NCBI GenBank assembly: GCA_029339195.1
Contig: JAPTJF010000205.1
Location: forward strand, 38,352 to 102,351
Source: Micractinium sp. NFX-FRZ
Taxonomy: Eukaryota; Chlorophyta; Trebouxiophyceae; Chlorellales; Chlorellaceae
DNA: 64,000 nt
Direction: 5' to 3'
Part shown: in pieces, positions 36,301 to 47,901 of the stretch
How positions within the stretch are numbered: position 1 is the first letter of the stretch
Layout of the letters: each line of letters begins with the position of its first letter
Program-made: the position numbers and the translations under genes
Notes under the pieces: generated by a model
The model's input: only the letters and a program-made list of their open reading frames with translations
What the model was told of the DNA's origin: nothing
Databases searched by the model: none

Positions 36301-39300
36301 GTCTCCATCTGGTCTGGCTGGCAACCTTTGTCCTCTTCATTGCTGCAGGTGCTGCACGTCTTCTTGCCCCCCCACCACCTGCCGGCAGACTGCAGCCCCT
36401 ATGCCGCCTGGCGCCTCGTCAGCACGGGCAAAGGCGGCAGCGTAGGTGGCATCACGGTGCAGCTGGCGGTAGCCTGGCACTACAGCCTGTCAGTGTACCG
36501 CGCTGTACTGCTGCAGCGGCGGCCTGCAGCTGCCCAGCAGCAGCAGCAGCAGGCAGTCCAACCGCTGCCACCACCCACGCTGCTGCGCAGCTGGGCCGTC
36601 CCCGGCACCCTGAGCCGCGCCAGCACCGGCAGCAGCGCAGACGGCAGCAACCCTGCCAGCCCCAGCAGCAGTGCCGAGGGCGGCGTGTGCTGCTGCCACT
36701 TTTTGGACTCGGGGCCCCTGGTGAGCTACCAGACCCCCCTGCAGCCGTCCCCCCCAGCTTCTTGGCTGGCTGGCTGGCTGGCTGGCTGGCAGCCTTCTGC
36801 CCCGTGTGTCAGCTATGGTGCCTCGCTGTGCGTACCGCACGGCACTCCCTGCTTGCAGGGAGACAGCACAGCTTGTGCCCTTGCGTGCAGGACAGGCCAC
36901 GCTGCTGCCGCCATCACAGCCACCGCGCCCTCCTGCCCCTATGCCTCCCCCCGTCGCAGGTGGTGCTGAGCAGCCAGGGGGAGACCTCCACCGCAGTACA
37001 CCTGTACCGCCCCGACTTCCTCACAGCTGCTCCCCCCCGAGGCGCCAGCAGTGGCAGCGCCAGCGCCAGCGGCGCTGCCGATGGCGGCGAGGCGGTGGAG
37101 AGCCTGGTGGTGCGAGACTGGGTGGTGGGCAGCCAGGTGCGCCCGCTGGCCTCCCACACGGCTGTTTGGGCCCATGGCCCTGCCCCGTGCATGCCCCGTG
37201 GCGCCTCTCTGATGGCATGCTGGTGGCATGCTGCCATGGACTTGCAGGTATCCGTAACCCAGCCCTGTTCAGTGCCCAGCAGCCAGCCAGCCAGCGTGCC
37301 AGCTGCATCACTGCAAGACCTAGCCTTTTTCCATTTTGGCTGCAGGCGGTGTCATCAATTGGCGGCGGCGGCAGCAGCTTCCACCAGTCTGCCGGCGGCT
37401 TTGGCGACCAGCTGCTCATGCTCAACTCGCAGGGTGAGCGCCCGTACTGCTCTAACAGCGTAGCCGCCACAGCTGGTCAAAAAGAAAAGTGTTGTTGGGG
37501 TGCGGGACCTGCGGTGCTCACCCCTGCACCCTCTGCTGCCGTGCATGCACTCGCTCACTGGGGGACATCATTGCTGACAAAGATCAGATATCGATGCTGG
37601 AGCGCCACCGGGAGGTCTCACGCCCACCCTACAACCTGCCCTTGCACCCCTGCAGGCGTGCGCGTGGCGCAGCTGCTGAGCTGGCAGCAGCGCGTGTCGG
37701 CCCTGGCCTCGCAGCAGCAGCAGCAGCGCCCGCTGGTGGCAGCGCTGCTGGCGGCAGTCCGCATCTACCAGGCAGCTGCCGCCACCGCTGCGAGCGGAGG
37801 GCCGGGGGCGCCCAGGCAGCAGCCAGCCCAGGCGGCGGCATCCTGGCCTGCCGACGGCCACTCGGCTGCGGTGACGGACGTGCAGCGCCAGCTGCTCACC
37901 ATACTGTGCGCTTATGTTGACGAGCAGCTGGGCAATCTGGCAGCAGCGGCAGCAGGGGCAGCAGAAGGGGCAGCGGGGGCGGAAGTAGGGGCAGCAACAA
38001 GGACACCACCTGCAACAGATGCGCGGTCCGTGGCAGAGGCGGCGGCCGCCCAGCTGGCTGACACCGCCATTGGCTGCTGCCTGCTGGTGCGCCGCCCCGA
38101 CTCGCTGTGGTCGGACCTGTTCCCACGCTTCCAGCGCCACCCGGCAGCGGGCGCCGCCTTCCTGCGGCAGCTGCTGCCTGCCATCCTGTCGGACCAGCTG
38201 CCCAGCGTGGCGCCAGAGGTGGGCAGGGATTGTGGGGCATGGGGTGTGGCGGCAGGTCGGGCTATGTACTGCCCCAGATGGTTTGGCCCTGCATGTGAGG
38301 TGCGTGCACATTTGCAGCACCTCCCCTCCCCTGCCTCTTGCCAACCTCTGCAACTTCCTTCCGCCACCTGTAACCAGCCCACGCCTTCCTTCCTGCCTGC
38401 CTGCACTGCCCACCCACCTGCCTCCCCGCCCCCCTGCCCCTCATGACACACACACACACGCAGGTCATGCAAGCGCTGGTTGAGTACTGCGTGGCGGTGG
38501 GGCAGCCGGAGGCGGTGGAGCGCTGCGTCCTCAAAATGGACCTGCTGTCGCTCGACTTGAACCAGGTGGGGCGCGGGGCCTGTGTGCGTGGGCAGGCTGT
38601 GGGACTGCACGACCCAGTGGAATGATGGGAGGACAGGAGGACGGGAAGCAGGGTGGGCCTGCTGTTGCGCGACCTCAACTACATTTGGGTGGCGGGAGGG
38701 CAACGAGAGAAGTGAAGCTGGGCTGCTGTGAAGATGCCAGGTCGCATCTGCCAGCATTGCCTGTCGGTAGGCCCCAATGTCAAGCCAGCGCCGCGCCTGC
38801 CTGGCCGCCAGGTCTGCTCACTCACTCACTGGTTCACCAGGAGAGCAGGTGGACATGTCCTCTGCTCACCCACCCGTGCCTGCCCATCCCACCCTCCCTG
38901 CCGCCCCGCCCGCGCCCCGCCCCCCCCTGCAGCTCATCCCGCTGTGCATCCGCTACCGCCTCTACGCCGCCCTGCTCCACATCTTCACCGGCGCACTGCA
39001 AGACCACCAGACACCCGCTGCCCTGCTGCTGGTGGCGTCTGCCGCCGCCAGCGAGGCGGAGGTGGCGGCAGGGGCGGCGGCTGCTGCGGCGGCGGGGGCA
39101 GCGACACCGGGGGAGCTGCTGGCGGCGTGTGACAGCCTGCGCCTGGGCTACAAGCTGCTCGTCTTCCTGCGCTGCTGCCTGCTGGGCCTGCGCTACCCGC
39201 CAGGTGGGAGACAGAGCTGGCTCAGCGACACCTGGCGCGGGCAGTTGCAGGGTGTGCTGCCAGCGGAGCAGGCAGATGGCAGGCGGTCGGCATCTGGCTG

Positions 39301-42300
39301 CGTGCCTGCGCCCCTGCGTCCACCCGCCACAGCCCGTCCTGTCGCGCCTTGTCCTCCCCTGCTGCAGGCAGCGGCGCCGGGACGCATGAGCAGCAGCAGC
39401 GCAGCAAGGCGCAGGCGCTGGCCTTCCTGCTGTACAGCACCGGCCTGTCGGGTGGGGCGCGCCGGGAAAGGGTTGTGGCAAGGAGGGTCACGTTGAGGCG
39501 GGAGGCGGCGGCAGAAAGTGCAGTGCAGTTTTCAGCAGAGTCGTGCCATGCCACCTGTGCTTCAAGCATAAAGCAGCCGTGCGCTAAATGCATGTTTGTC
39601 GGCTCACCCGTACGCCGCCCTGGTCTGCCCCTTCTTCCCCCGCTGCAGTGTGGGAGTGCTGGCGTCTGTGGGGCGAGGTGGCGCACAGCCAGGCTGCGGC
39701 CGCGGTGCGGCAGCTGCCGCTGAGCATCCAGGTGGGCTGGGCGGCCTGTGCTGGGCTGGGCTGGCACCGGCGATGCCGAATCAATTGTGTGCATGGAGGG
39801 CCACCTCTTGCTTGCTGTGGGCGCTCGCCTCGCCCCTGTTCATGTCAGTGCTCCAGCAGTAGTTCACCGCACTCGTCTCTTCCCTGCTGGCGCCGCAGGA
39901 CCCGCACCCCGCGCTCCGCTACCTCTGCCGCCTGGATGCGCCTGCCGTGCTGGGCCTGCTGCGCCAGGGCCTCGACGGCTGGGATGCCCTGGAGACAGGT
40001 GCGGGGCAGCACAGGCTGGGGATCACTGGACAAAGGTCTGGGTGGTCTTCAATGTTACTATGCATGCCCTTGAAGCTTGCTTAACTCCACTCTCGTCCTG
40101 CCCCTGAGATGGCCTGCCTTCTAATCCGCCCAGGGCGCGTGTCTCCCAGCCTCCCCGGCCTCACTCCACCCCCGCACTGCCTGCAGACCTGGCCGAGGTG
40201 TCACCCGACATCAGGAGCCAGATTGTGGTGCAGGGGCCCAGCCGCACGGTGGCGCAGGCAAGTGCGGGTGGGAGGAGGTGCTGTGCTGTCAGCTCTTGTG
40301 GGGGGCCGTCAGCATACACGCAGCCAGCGTAAAGGTGCGCCCAGGGCACGGTGCGCGCTTTGCTCCCGACAACGCTGCCGCTCAGCTGTTGTGCACCTCT
40401 GCTGCCGCAGCTGCATGCCACAGAGGTCACTGGTGCGCTATGAGCTGTCACCCACTGCTCTCTCTCTGTCCTGCCCCTCAGGCGGTGGTGGATGCTGTGG
40501 TGGGCCTGCTGGAGTCGGGGGCTTTTGACGCCCACGACAGCTGGCAGGCCAGCACCGCAGGGCCAGCAGCTGAGACTGCGGCGCTGCAGTTCCTGGCTGC
40601 CCACCTGGCATCCAACCGTGCAGTGGTGTCGGGAGGCGTGCTGCTGCGGGTGCTGCAGCACTTGGCAGCAGTGGCGTCGGCTCAGACAGGCGCCAGCGGG
40701 GCGGGGCCAGCAGGCGCCCCCGCTGACATGTCGCCAGCGCAGCGTGAGGCCGTGTTCTGTGATGTCGTCGCGTCAGCCGGCGCCGCCATGAGCCTGCCTG
40801 ACCAGCAGCAGGTGGGTGTGCCGGACACACTGGAGGTGCTTCTTGTCTTTCGGCCAAACCTGTGCCAGCTGCACTTGCACAGCTTCGGGAGATGCCACCT
40901 GCCAGCTCCAGGGTTGCCCCACCTGCCTGCTTGTACACCTTTGGCTGACCTCCTGGCATCTTGCCCCTGCCCCTGCCCCTCGCACCTCTGCCCACCGTGC
41001 CCACCTGCCCCTGCCCCTCGCATGTTGCCCACCTTGGCCCACTGCCGCAGGCGATCTTTCTGGCGCAGCGCGCCGGCTTCCTGCAGGCTGAGGCGCGGGT
41101 GCGGCACGCAGAGGGGCGGCTCGCCGAGGCGCTGGCCTGCCTGGCACGCGACTCGCGGTGCGTATGCACGGGCTGGTTACGCTGCTGAATATGTGTGCAT
41201 GAAACAAAGTCCCCGGGTCCATGGGCTGTTTGCTTATCTGCCAGCCAGCCTGCCAGCTGAGCGCATCTGCACGACCTGCCTGTTCCTCCACACCTGCACC
41301 TGCCTGCTGCACCGACCGCAGGCACCCCACTGCCCCGTTCAAGTATGTGAGAGATGTGCTGAGCGACGCGTCCGTCAACCAGCAGCAGCGCGATGCCTTT
41401 GCAGCCGCTGTGCTGCAGCAGGCGCCCCAGCTGCTGGCGCTGGACGCGCTCGCCACCAGCCAGGTGCTTGCTCGGGCTCTTTGCGCATACTTGCCACCAC
41501 CAGCGCTGAATGCTCAAGAGCCATTTATTGGAGTGGTGCTAGATGCATTGACAGCAAGCTTGAAGTGCTGCTCTGCTGATCGCCTCGTGCCCGGCTGCCG
41601 CGCCTGCCCTGCCCTCACACTGCCTGCCTGCCTGCCAGCGCACGCCGCCCTCCTGCCTTCCTTTTTGAATGCAGCTGTTGTTGGAGTTCACAGCTGAAGC
41701 CCTGCAACGGAAAACAAAAACCCATATGCGATATCACGTGCTCATGTGCTGCATACACCTCACTTGCCTCCCTCCCCGCTCCCCGCAGCTGGTGCTGGAG
41801 TGCTTCCCGGCGCGGCAGCAGGAGCTGCTGTCCCAACTGGAGGCGCACCCCGCCCAGCAGTTTGCCTTCCTCAGAAGCCTGGTGGCGCTGCACCAGGAGG
41901 CGCAGCAGGCGGCAGTGGGCGAGGCGGCGGGTGGACAAGCCTCGCTCAAGGTGTGGGTGTGGCTGGGCAGGTGTTGGGTGATGAACTGAAAGGGAAGTGT
42001 GTCTGATATGGTGAGGAGCCAGCCGTGTTGTGTGGACACTGTCTCTGTTGCTTGGACGCTGCCTTGCTCCCCTGCTTGCCAAAGCAAAGCCTATCATAGG
42101 TGCTTGTAGACTACATCTCTGTTTACACCGGCGCCCCCAAATGCTGGATGCTGCTCCCCCCGGGCTGCAGGCCGCGGGCGCCGCCCCCCAGCTGGCGGGG
42201 CTGCTGGGCGACATGCGAGTGGCCAACACCTACCTGCGCCTGCTCTGCCAGTACGAGCCGCGCTCAGGTGGGGCCTGCTGCGCCCGCTGAGCTGCGGCTG

Positions 42301-45240
42301 TGCTGCAGCCGCTGCTGTGCAGCCTGCACGCCGCCCAGTGCCTGTCTCCCCCCTGCCTTTGCCTGGCACATGGCCTCGCTCCCTACTGGCACAGCACCCC
42401 TACAAACATTTGTGTCCACCCTTCCTGCAGTGCTGCCCTACCTGCAAGCGCACGATGCCTACGGAGTGGATGAGTGCCTGCAGTGCTGCCTGGAGCACCG
42501 CATACAGGTGGGTGTGTGGGGCTGGCCGGGGGGGCTGCGGGCTGGCAGTGCCAGGGGAGCTGGGGTGCCCGGGTAGGAGTGAGCTGTCAGGGGGTGGGAG
42601 GATGCAGCTGTGCAACCATGCCACTGCCTGCCTGGGCCCCACGTGTTGGGTGAGGCCAGCTGCAGAGGGGCCGTGCCAACAGCCAGCGTGATTATTGGAG
42701 TGTCATCCACGCTTGGTTGCAGGCTGTCCACCTCGAGTGTGCCGCTGCCTCTCTTGCCCAGGCCCTCCCTTCAGCTCCCCCCTCCCCCCACTGCCGGCGC
42801 CGCCCCACCCTGCCCCCTCCTGACCTGGGGTCCTGTCGCCCGATTGCTCACCTGCTTGGCACCCCCGCCCTCCGCCCCGCCTCAGGACGGCGCCGCCTTC
42901 CTGCTGGAGCGGCGCGGCGACGTGCACAGCGCGCTCAAGATCTACATACAGACGCTGGACAGAGCCAACCGAGCGCTGGTGCAGGCGGTGCGCGCGGGGC
43001 AGCTGGACCTGGCGGGTGCTGCAGCGGCGGCGCTGGTGGCAGCAGAGGCTGACGGCAGCGGTGGCCTGGCCGCCAGGGCTCGGCACGGCGGCGCAGCTGT
43101 CGCGCTCATGCGTACGCGGCCTGGGCTGCTGCAGCGGGGTGGGGAGCCCAGCAGCAGTGGTGCGGCTGCTGCTGCAGCGGCCTTGCTTGGCTCCAGCCTG
43201 GCGCCGCCACGCGAGCTGCAGGCGGCACGGGACGCTCTGGGCAGCGCGGTGGCCATGTGCCTCAGGCAAGCGAGTCTGATTGGTTGCACGCTCGTGAATT
43301 CGCACTCATGTGGCCTTAAGCTGGGCGTGGTTTGGTCTGCAACACACCTGCCTGCCAGTAGCGTGCTTGCTGCCACCTGCCGCGCTCACCCTCTGCTGCC
43401 GCAGCAGAGGCTGAAGCTGAACCCCGCCTGGCCGCGTCCCTCGTGCTCACTTGCTGCCCTGCAACCCCATGAACGCACTTGCAGGTACTCTGACGACAGG
43501 GTGGCCCTGGAGGCCGCCTCCGCCGCCGGCAGGCTGTCCTACCCTGCCGCGGAGGTGGAGGCGGCGGCGGCTGGGCTGGGCAGCCGCGCCCGCGTGGCAG
43601 CCGACCCCCTGCAGCAGCTCTGGTTCCAGGTGCGGCGATAAGTGGCGAATGTACTGTGCCATCCGCTTGCCGTGCGCTGCTCTGGCTGCAGCTGCTGTTT
43701 GCCTGCTGTTGTCTGCGCTGCGCCCTTGTTGAGAGTGATGTTTGAAGCGTCGCCCCTGCTGGTGGCTTGCAGCGTTTTGAGCCCAGGCGCACACCCGCTC
43801 GGTGTGCAACAGCTCTTCTCATCCAGCGCAAAAAGTGGAACTTGTATTTCTGTGGGCCGTTCATGCTGTGCAGGTGCTGCAGTGCTACGTGGCGCTGCTG
43901 CGAGAGCTGCGGCAGGAGGAGCAGCGGCTGGGGGGGGCAGGGGAGGAGGCGGCAGCGGGGCCAGGAGCGCTGCCGCCACAGGCAGGGCGGGCGGGTTCGC
44001 CTGCCGAGCAGCAGTGGCAACTGGAGCTGTTGCAAGAGCTCTTCACTGGTGGGTATGTGGCTTGCTGCAAACGCCTACCATGTGTGCAGGCCTGCCGAGC
44101 GCGCCTGTACTGCAGCCTGCACGGCGTGCCCCCTCCCATGAAAGCCCCCGCTGCCCCGCCTGCCGGAGCAACACAACACTATTTGTTCTTCCGTCCCTGC
44201 CCTCCCGCCTGCCCAGGGTTCATGGAGGAGGTGATTGGCAGCATGGCGGGGCAGGTGCCGCTCAGGTGAGGGGGGCGGGACAATGTGGGAGGGCGGAGGA
44301 CGGGAGGGGTGACGCGTGAGGTGACCATTGCGCAAGTCAGCAATGTAGCAGGTTGCCTGGTGTTGCTTTCATGCAGCAGTAGCAGCAAGGTGACCTGCAA
44401 GCTTTGCCTGGCATTACGAAGTCTTCACTTGTGCGAGCGCCTGTCCACGTCCCCCCTGTGCCCCGCAACCCCGTAATTCCAGGAGCATTGCCGACGTGAT
44501 CATGCAGCAGTATGGGGCAGACAGATGGGGGGACTTCAAGGTGAGAGGGAGGGTGGGGGGAGGCGGCATGGAGGGGGCAGGGACGTGCATCCCTGATGCC
44601 CGCTGTCACACAGCTCGAGGGGCTCCTCGCCTTGCGTATGCACCAGCCTGCCCACTCACCCCCTTGGCAAGAAAAGCCCACTCACCCCCTGCCCACCCCT
44701 GCCCACCCGCATCGCCTCCGCTCGCCCGCCGTGCAGGGCACGCTGCTAGGGCTGCTCACCGCCTGCGGGGCGGAGCTGTCCATCCTGAAGTGCGCTCACC
44801 GAGTGGTGGCTGCAGGTGGGGCGGGCTGGGCACTGGCAGCTGGCGGGGCCTGTGCAGGGCAGGAGGTCGTGGCAGGGACGATACTGTTGGCTGTCATTTT
44901 ACAGGAGTGCAGTGCGGTCAAATGCAGGTTGAGCGGCATTGGTGGCATGCCCCTCTTGTCTCTCCGGAAGCAGCCGTGCACCCCCACGCTACCCTGCCGC
45001 CCTGCTGCAGATGGCACGCACATCCTGGCAAGCAGCTACCAACGCTGCACACGTCCATCTATGGTTGCACCTGCTGGCAGCACGGCAGGCGACTCCTTGG
45101 CCCCACATGACCAGCCGACAGCCGCAGCAGACGGCGGTGTGGGTAGGGTGATGGGCGCAGCGGCGGCTGCCGGCCAGATCTGGGTGCAGCGGGGCAGCGA
45201 CATGCTGGCTCGGGCAGCAGGCAAGGCGGCCGTGGAGTGA
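32376..45240 (+). CDS. VPS8: VPS8 homologue, CORVET tethering-complex subunit
   Basis: VPS8 is the Rab5-binding subunit of CORVET, which tethers early endosomes. 32 exons, all phase-consistent, predict 2,129 aa: 32376-32432, 32561-34036, 34173-34286, 34464-34621, 34776-34939, 35098-35176, 35358-35470, 35677-35885, 36037-36114, 36349-36720, 36960-37136, 37346-37433, 37656-38218, 38464-38565, 38933-39203, 39368-39451, 39649-39731, 39899-39998, 40187-40257, 40482-40811, 41051-41157, 41322-41463, 41789-41950, 42171-42267, 42431-42507, 42886-43265, 43485-43629, 43874-44048, 44217-44265, 44483-44540, 44737-44815, 45011-45240. Residues 20-511 are an Ala/Gln/Gly-rich acidic leader, which explains the size above the usual 1,300-1,500. 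WD40-like blades follow ([19 protein letters not shown]). The VPS8 signature is [42 protein letters not shown]; later come [20 protein letters not shown] and [20 protein letters not shown] see no C-terminal RING cysteines. Introns after 40257 and 43265 are GC-AG. The 3' half is duplicated at 57.7-61.7 kb. Confidence 0.93.
33335..33369 (+). repeat. GCA trinucleotide microsatellite inside VPS8 exon 2
   Basis: An uninterrupted run of about 11 GCA codons encodes polyalanine in the low-complexity leader of VPS8. A length-polymorphic site is expected here. Confidence 0.8.
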
Positions 45241-45262
45241 ACGGGTCTTTCATGTTGCAGTG

Positions 45263-45267
45263 TGTAA
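45263..45267 (+). terminator. Putative polyadenylation signal (TGTAA) of VPS8
   Basis: TGTAA lies 23 nt after the VPS8 stop codon, in a usual position for green-algal genes though the UTR would be short. Confidence 0.5.
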
Positions 45268-45493
45268 ACCTTGCACGATGTTGACAAGTCGAGCGGCAGG
45301 TGGGGCAGCGGCATGACATGCTGGAGGCGCCGCTGTGCAGACTCTGCCCTGGGTGTTTGGCCTCCCAAGGCCCTCCTCGTCTCAACTTCTCTGGCTCGAT
45401 CGTCTATTCACCTGCATGCAAAACAGAGGCGGCAAGGGGCTTGGGCAAGGTGGTTGCTTGCCAGCATCTGGCACATGCGAAGTTCACCCAGCC

Positions 45494-45500
45494 TTTTATA
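45494..45500 (+). promoter_or_regulatory. TATA-like box of the GH16 gene
   Basis: TTTTATA about 88 nt upstream of the ATG at 45588, in GC-rich surroundings. The spacing matches that of the SYLF gene's TATATA to its ATG. Confidence 0.5.
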
Positions 45501-45587
45501 GGGTAGCGGTCAGGTGTTCGCACCCTCGTCGGTCGCAGAACAGCGTGAGCCGCTGTGTCCCTTCCGGACAGCGCGCGGCGGCGGCAC

Positions 45588-47324
45588 ATGACGAGAGCGG
45601 CGTGCACGTGTGCGGCGCTCTGCTGCCTGCTGCTTCTACCGTGCAGCGGAGGTTGCTTACATGTCAGCCCGGCAGATTCCGCCAAAGGCGATGGGTCGGC
45701 AGCGCTGGAGCCAGCAGACGCACCACTGGCGGCGGCGGCGGCGGCCCGCCGCCGTCTCCTGGCCAGGCCTCTGCCGCCCCCTGCACTGCGCCGCCCGGTG
45801 GCACCGCCGCAGAAACTCAAATGGAGCCTGCTGTGGTCCGACGAGTTCGAAGGCAGCACGCTAAACAGCAGCAAGTGGGAGGCGATGCAAGGCGACGGCA
45901 GTGCGTTCGGCATCCCTGGCTGGTGAGTCGTCAGCTGCAAGGCAGCGGCATGTCGCGGCGGGGGCAGGGTTGGTGTGGCGCAGATAGAATGTGCAGCTTA
46001 AGAGTTGGTGGTGAACTGTGCTGAGGGAGGGGGAGCACGCTTGCCCGCCGTATGCACGCAATCAACCGTGATATCAACCGCACTTATCTGCCTACCTGCC
46101 GCCATTGTCCTCATCCAACTTGCAGGGGCAACAATGAACTGGTGAGTGATGCATTGTCAGTGGCGTAGGTCTGCATCCGAAGAGGCGCTGCTTTGGCCAC
46201 GTGGCCCCAGCCGGGCGCCGGGCTCTGGGGCGCCACCCCTTGCACCCGCCGGTGCCTGCCCGCCTTCCGTACGACGTGTGCCTCATCCTCTCCCTGCAAA
46301 CCACGCCCTCTCTGCAGCAAAACTACACTGCCCGCCGTGCAAACGTGCGTGTCGAGCGCGGCTGGCTGGTGATCACGGCACGGGCAGAGCCGCCTGGCAG
46401 CCCCTTTGGCGCCTACACCTCTGCCCGCCTGCGCACCGCCGACCGCTTCTTCGTGGCACCATCGGCAGAGCACCCCGTCATTCGCGTTGAGACACGAGTC
46501 AAACTCACAGCAGGTGGGAAGTGGCAGAAGGTATCTCGGAATTTGAAGTGCCGGAGTTTGGTATGTGTGTGATAAAGAGTATGGGGTGAGTGCCCGCTGC
46601 GCGATGGGCCCCTGCAGTGCTCACCTTGTCGTCCCGTTTGCTGATGCAGGGGACGGCTTGTGGCCGGCATTCTGGATGCTGCCTCAGGTGAGCGTTGTGA
46701 TGCAAGGGAGGTGATAAGCATGGGCGTGTGCACCCAACCTGTTGCTTAGTGCGCTGGTACGCATCTGCTGTCAATCTATGGCCGCCTTCAAGCTCTGGCG
46801 CCCGTCTCACTCGCCCCATCCCGCCCCGCCTGCTGCAGCACTGGGCATACGGCGGGTGGCCGGCCAGCGGGGAGATCGACATTCTGGAGGCTTGCAATGC
46901 CATGCGTGAAAACCTGGGCAGCGCACACTATGGCGGGGTGGGTGCCCTGCACACCAGCAACGGTGCCGTGAGCGGCACGCTGGCAGGCGGCTGGCATGTG
47001 TACTCCCTCGAGTGGGAGGCCAAGCACCTGCGCTGGTACTTGGACGGCAAGCAGTTCCTGGCCGTGTCTAGCTCCAATGGCACCCGCCAGGGCGGGTGGT
47101 ACTCGCTGGGTGCTGGGGCCGACCGCCCACATGCACCTTTTGATGTGCCCTTCCACCTCCTCATCAACATGGCTGTGGGAGGCAACTTTGCCTGGGTCAG
47201 CCCAGAGGCGGTGGCAAGCACGCTGGCCTCGGGGCCCAAGCACATGCTGGTTGATTGGGTGCGGGTGCATGGGCGGAGAAAAGTAGCGAGCTCAGCTTAT
47301 CAAGGGGTCATGCAAGTGACGTAG
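45588..47324 (+). CDS. Secreted GH16 family beta-glucanase (laminarinase-like)
   Basis: GH16 enzymes hydrolyse or transglycosylate beta-1,3(4)-glucans; this one probably acts on wall or storage glucan outside the cell. Exons: 45588-45922, 46126-46141, 46318-46513, 46650-46687, 46839-47324; 356 aa. Residues 1-23 are a signal peptide (AALCCLLLLPCSGGC), followed by a Pro/Ala/Arg-rich linker and the domain start (KLKWSLLWSDEFEGSTLNSSKWE). The substrate-cleft motif WGNNELQNYTA is assembled through a 16-nt micro-exon. Next come GDGLWPAFWMLPQ and the catalytic motif SGEIDILEA, with E207 nucleophile, D209 and E212 acid/base all present. GWHVYSLEWEAKHLRWYLDG and PFHLLINMAVGG complete the jelly roll. 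ATG 45588 is the first ATG after the TATA-like box; upstream in-frame codons are not ATG. It follows VPS8 by 347 bp and is convergent with the next gene. Confidence 0.93.
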
Positions 47325-47423
47325 CAGCCTCACGGCTGAACCCTCTCTCTGCTCTGCTCCGCTCATACGCTGTGTGCAGTATGGTGCTGCGTCAAACACT
47401 GCCCATGCTGCCATTTCTCAGCG

Positions 47424-47428
47424 TGTAA
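47424..47428 (+). terminator. Putative polyadenylation signal (TGTAA) of the GH16 gene
   Basis: TGTAA lies 99 nt past the stop codon. It sits in the 577-bp gap (47325-47901) between convergent genes; I see no other feature in that gap. Confidence 0.5.
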
Positions 47429-47901
47429 CTTTGTGTTGCCCGGAGTGACTTGCACATCCTCATTAAATCAGTGTGCCGCCCTTTGAGGGCTCACGTGTTA
47501 CCCAAAGCGAGATGGTGTTTCAGGCGCAGCAGACCCTTGGGCAGGGTCACAGGACAGATTGATTGCAAACAGTGTGACTGAACTGGGAGCACCCAGCCTG
47601 CGCTCCCCTGCAAGCTGTTGTCGCTCCTCCGAATCGATGCGACCCACCGCTGCCAGCCTGCACCGGTGGGCAGCCAGCATGGCACCCGGCAAACCCGGCG
47701 CCCTGCCAGCTAGCAAGCCGTGCTGTGCCGTGCTGCGCTGTGCCGCCCTGCCTACTGCCGCGGGGGCGGGGTCATGCCGAACACCTGCACGTCAGGTGTG
47801 TGGATGGCAAAGCAGTGACACATGAGCTATAGATGGGGAGCGGCACGAAGCTGCAGGCCACGCATGCAACTTTCAGGGGAAGCACACGCGTCCCTAACAC
47901 C

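Noticed and set aside
36761..36790. Repeated TGGCTGGC units as a mobile-element end
   Set aside because: A simple tetranucleotide microsatellite in a VPS8 intron with no inverted repeats or target duplication.
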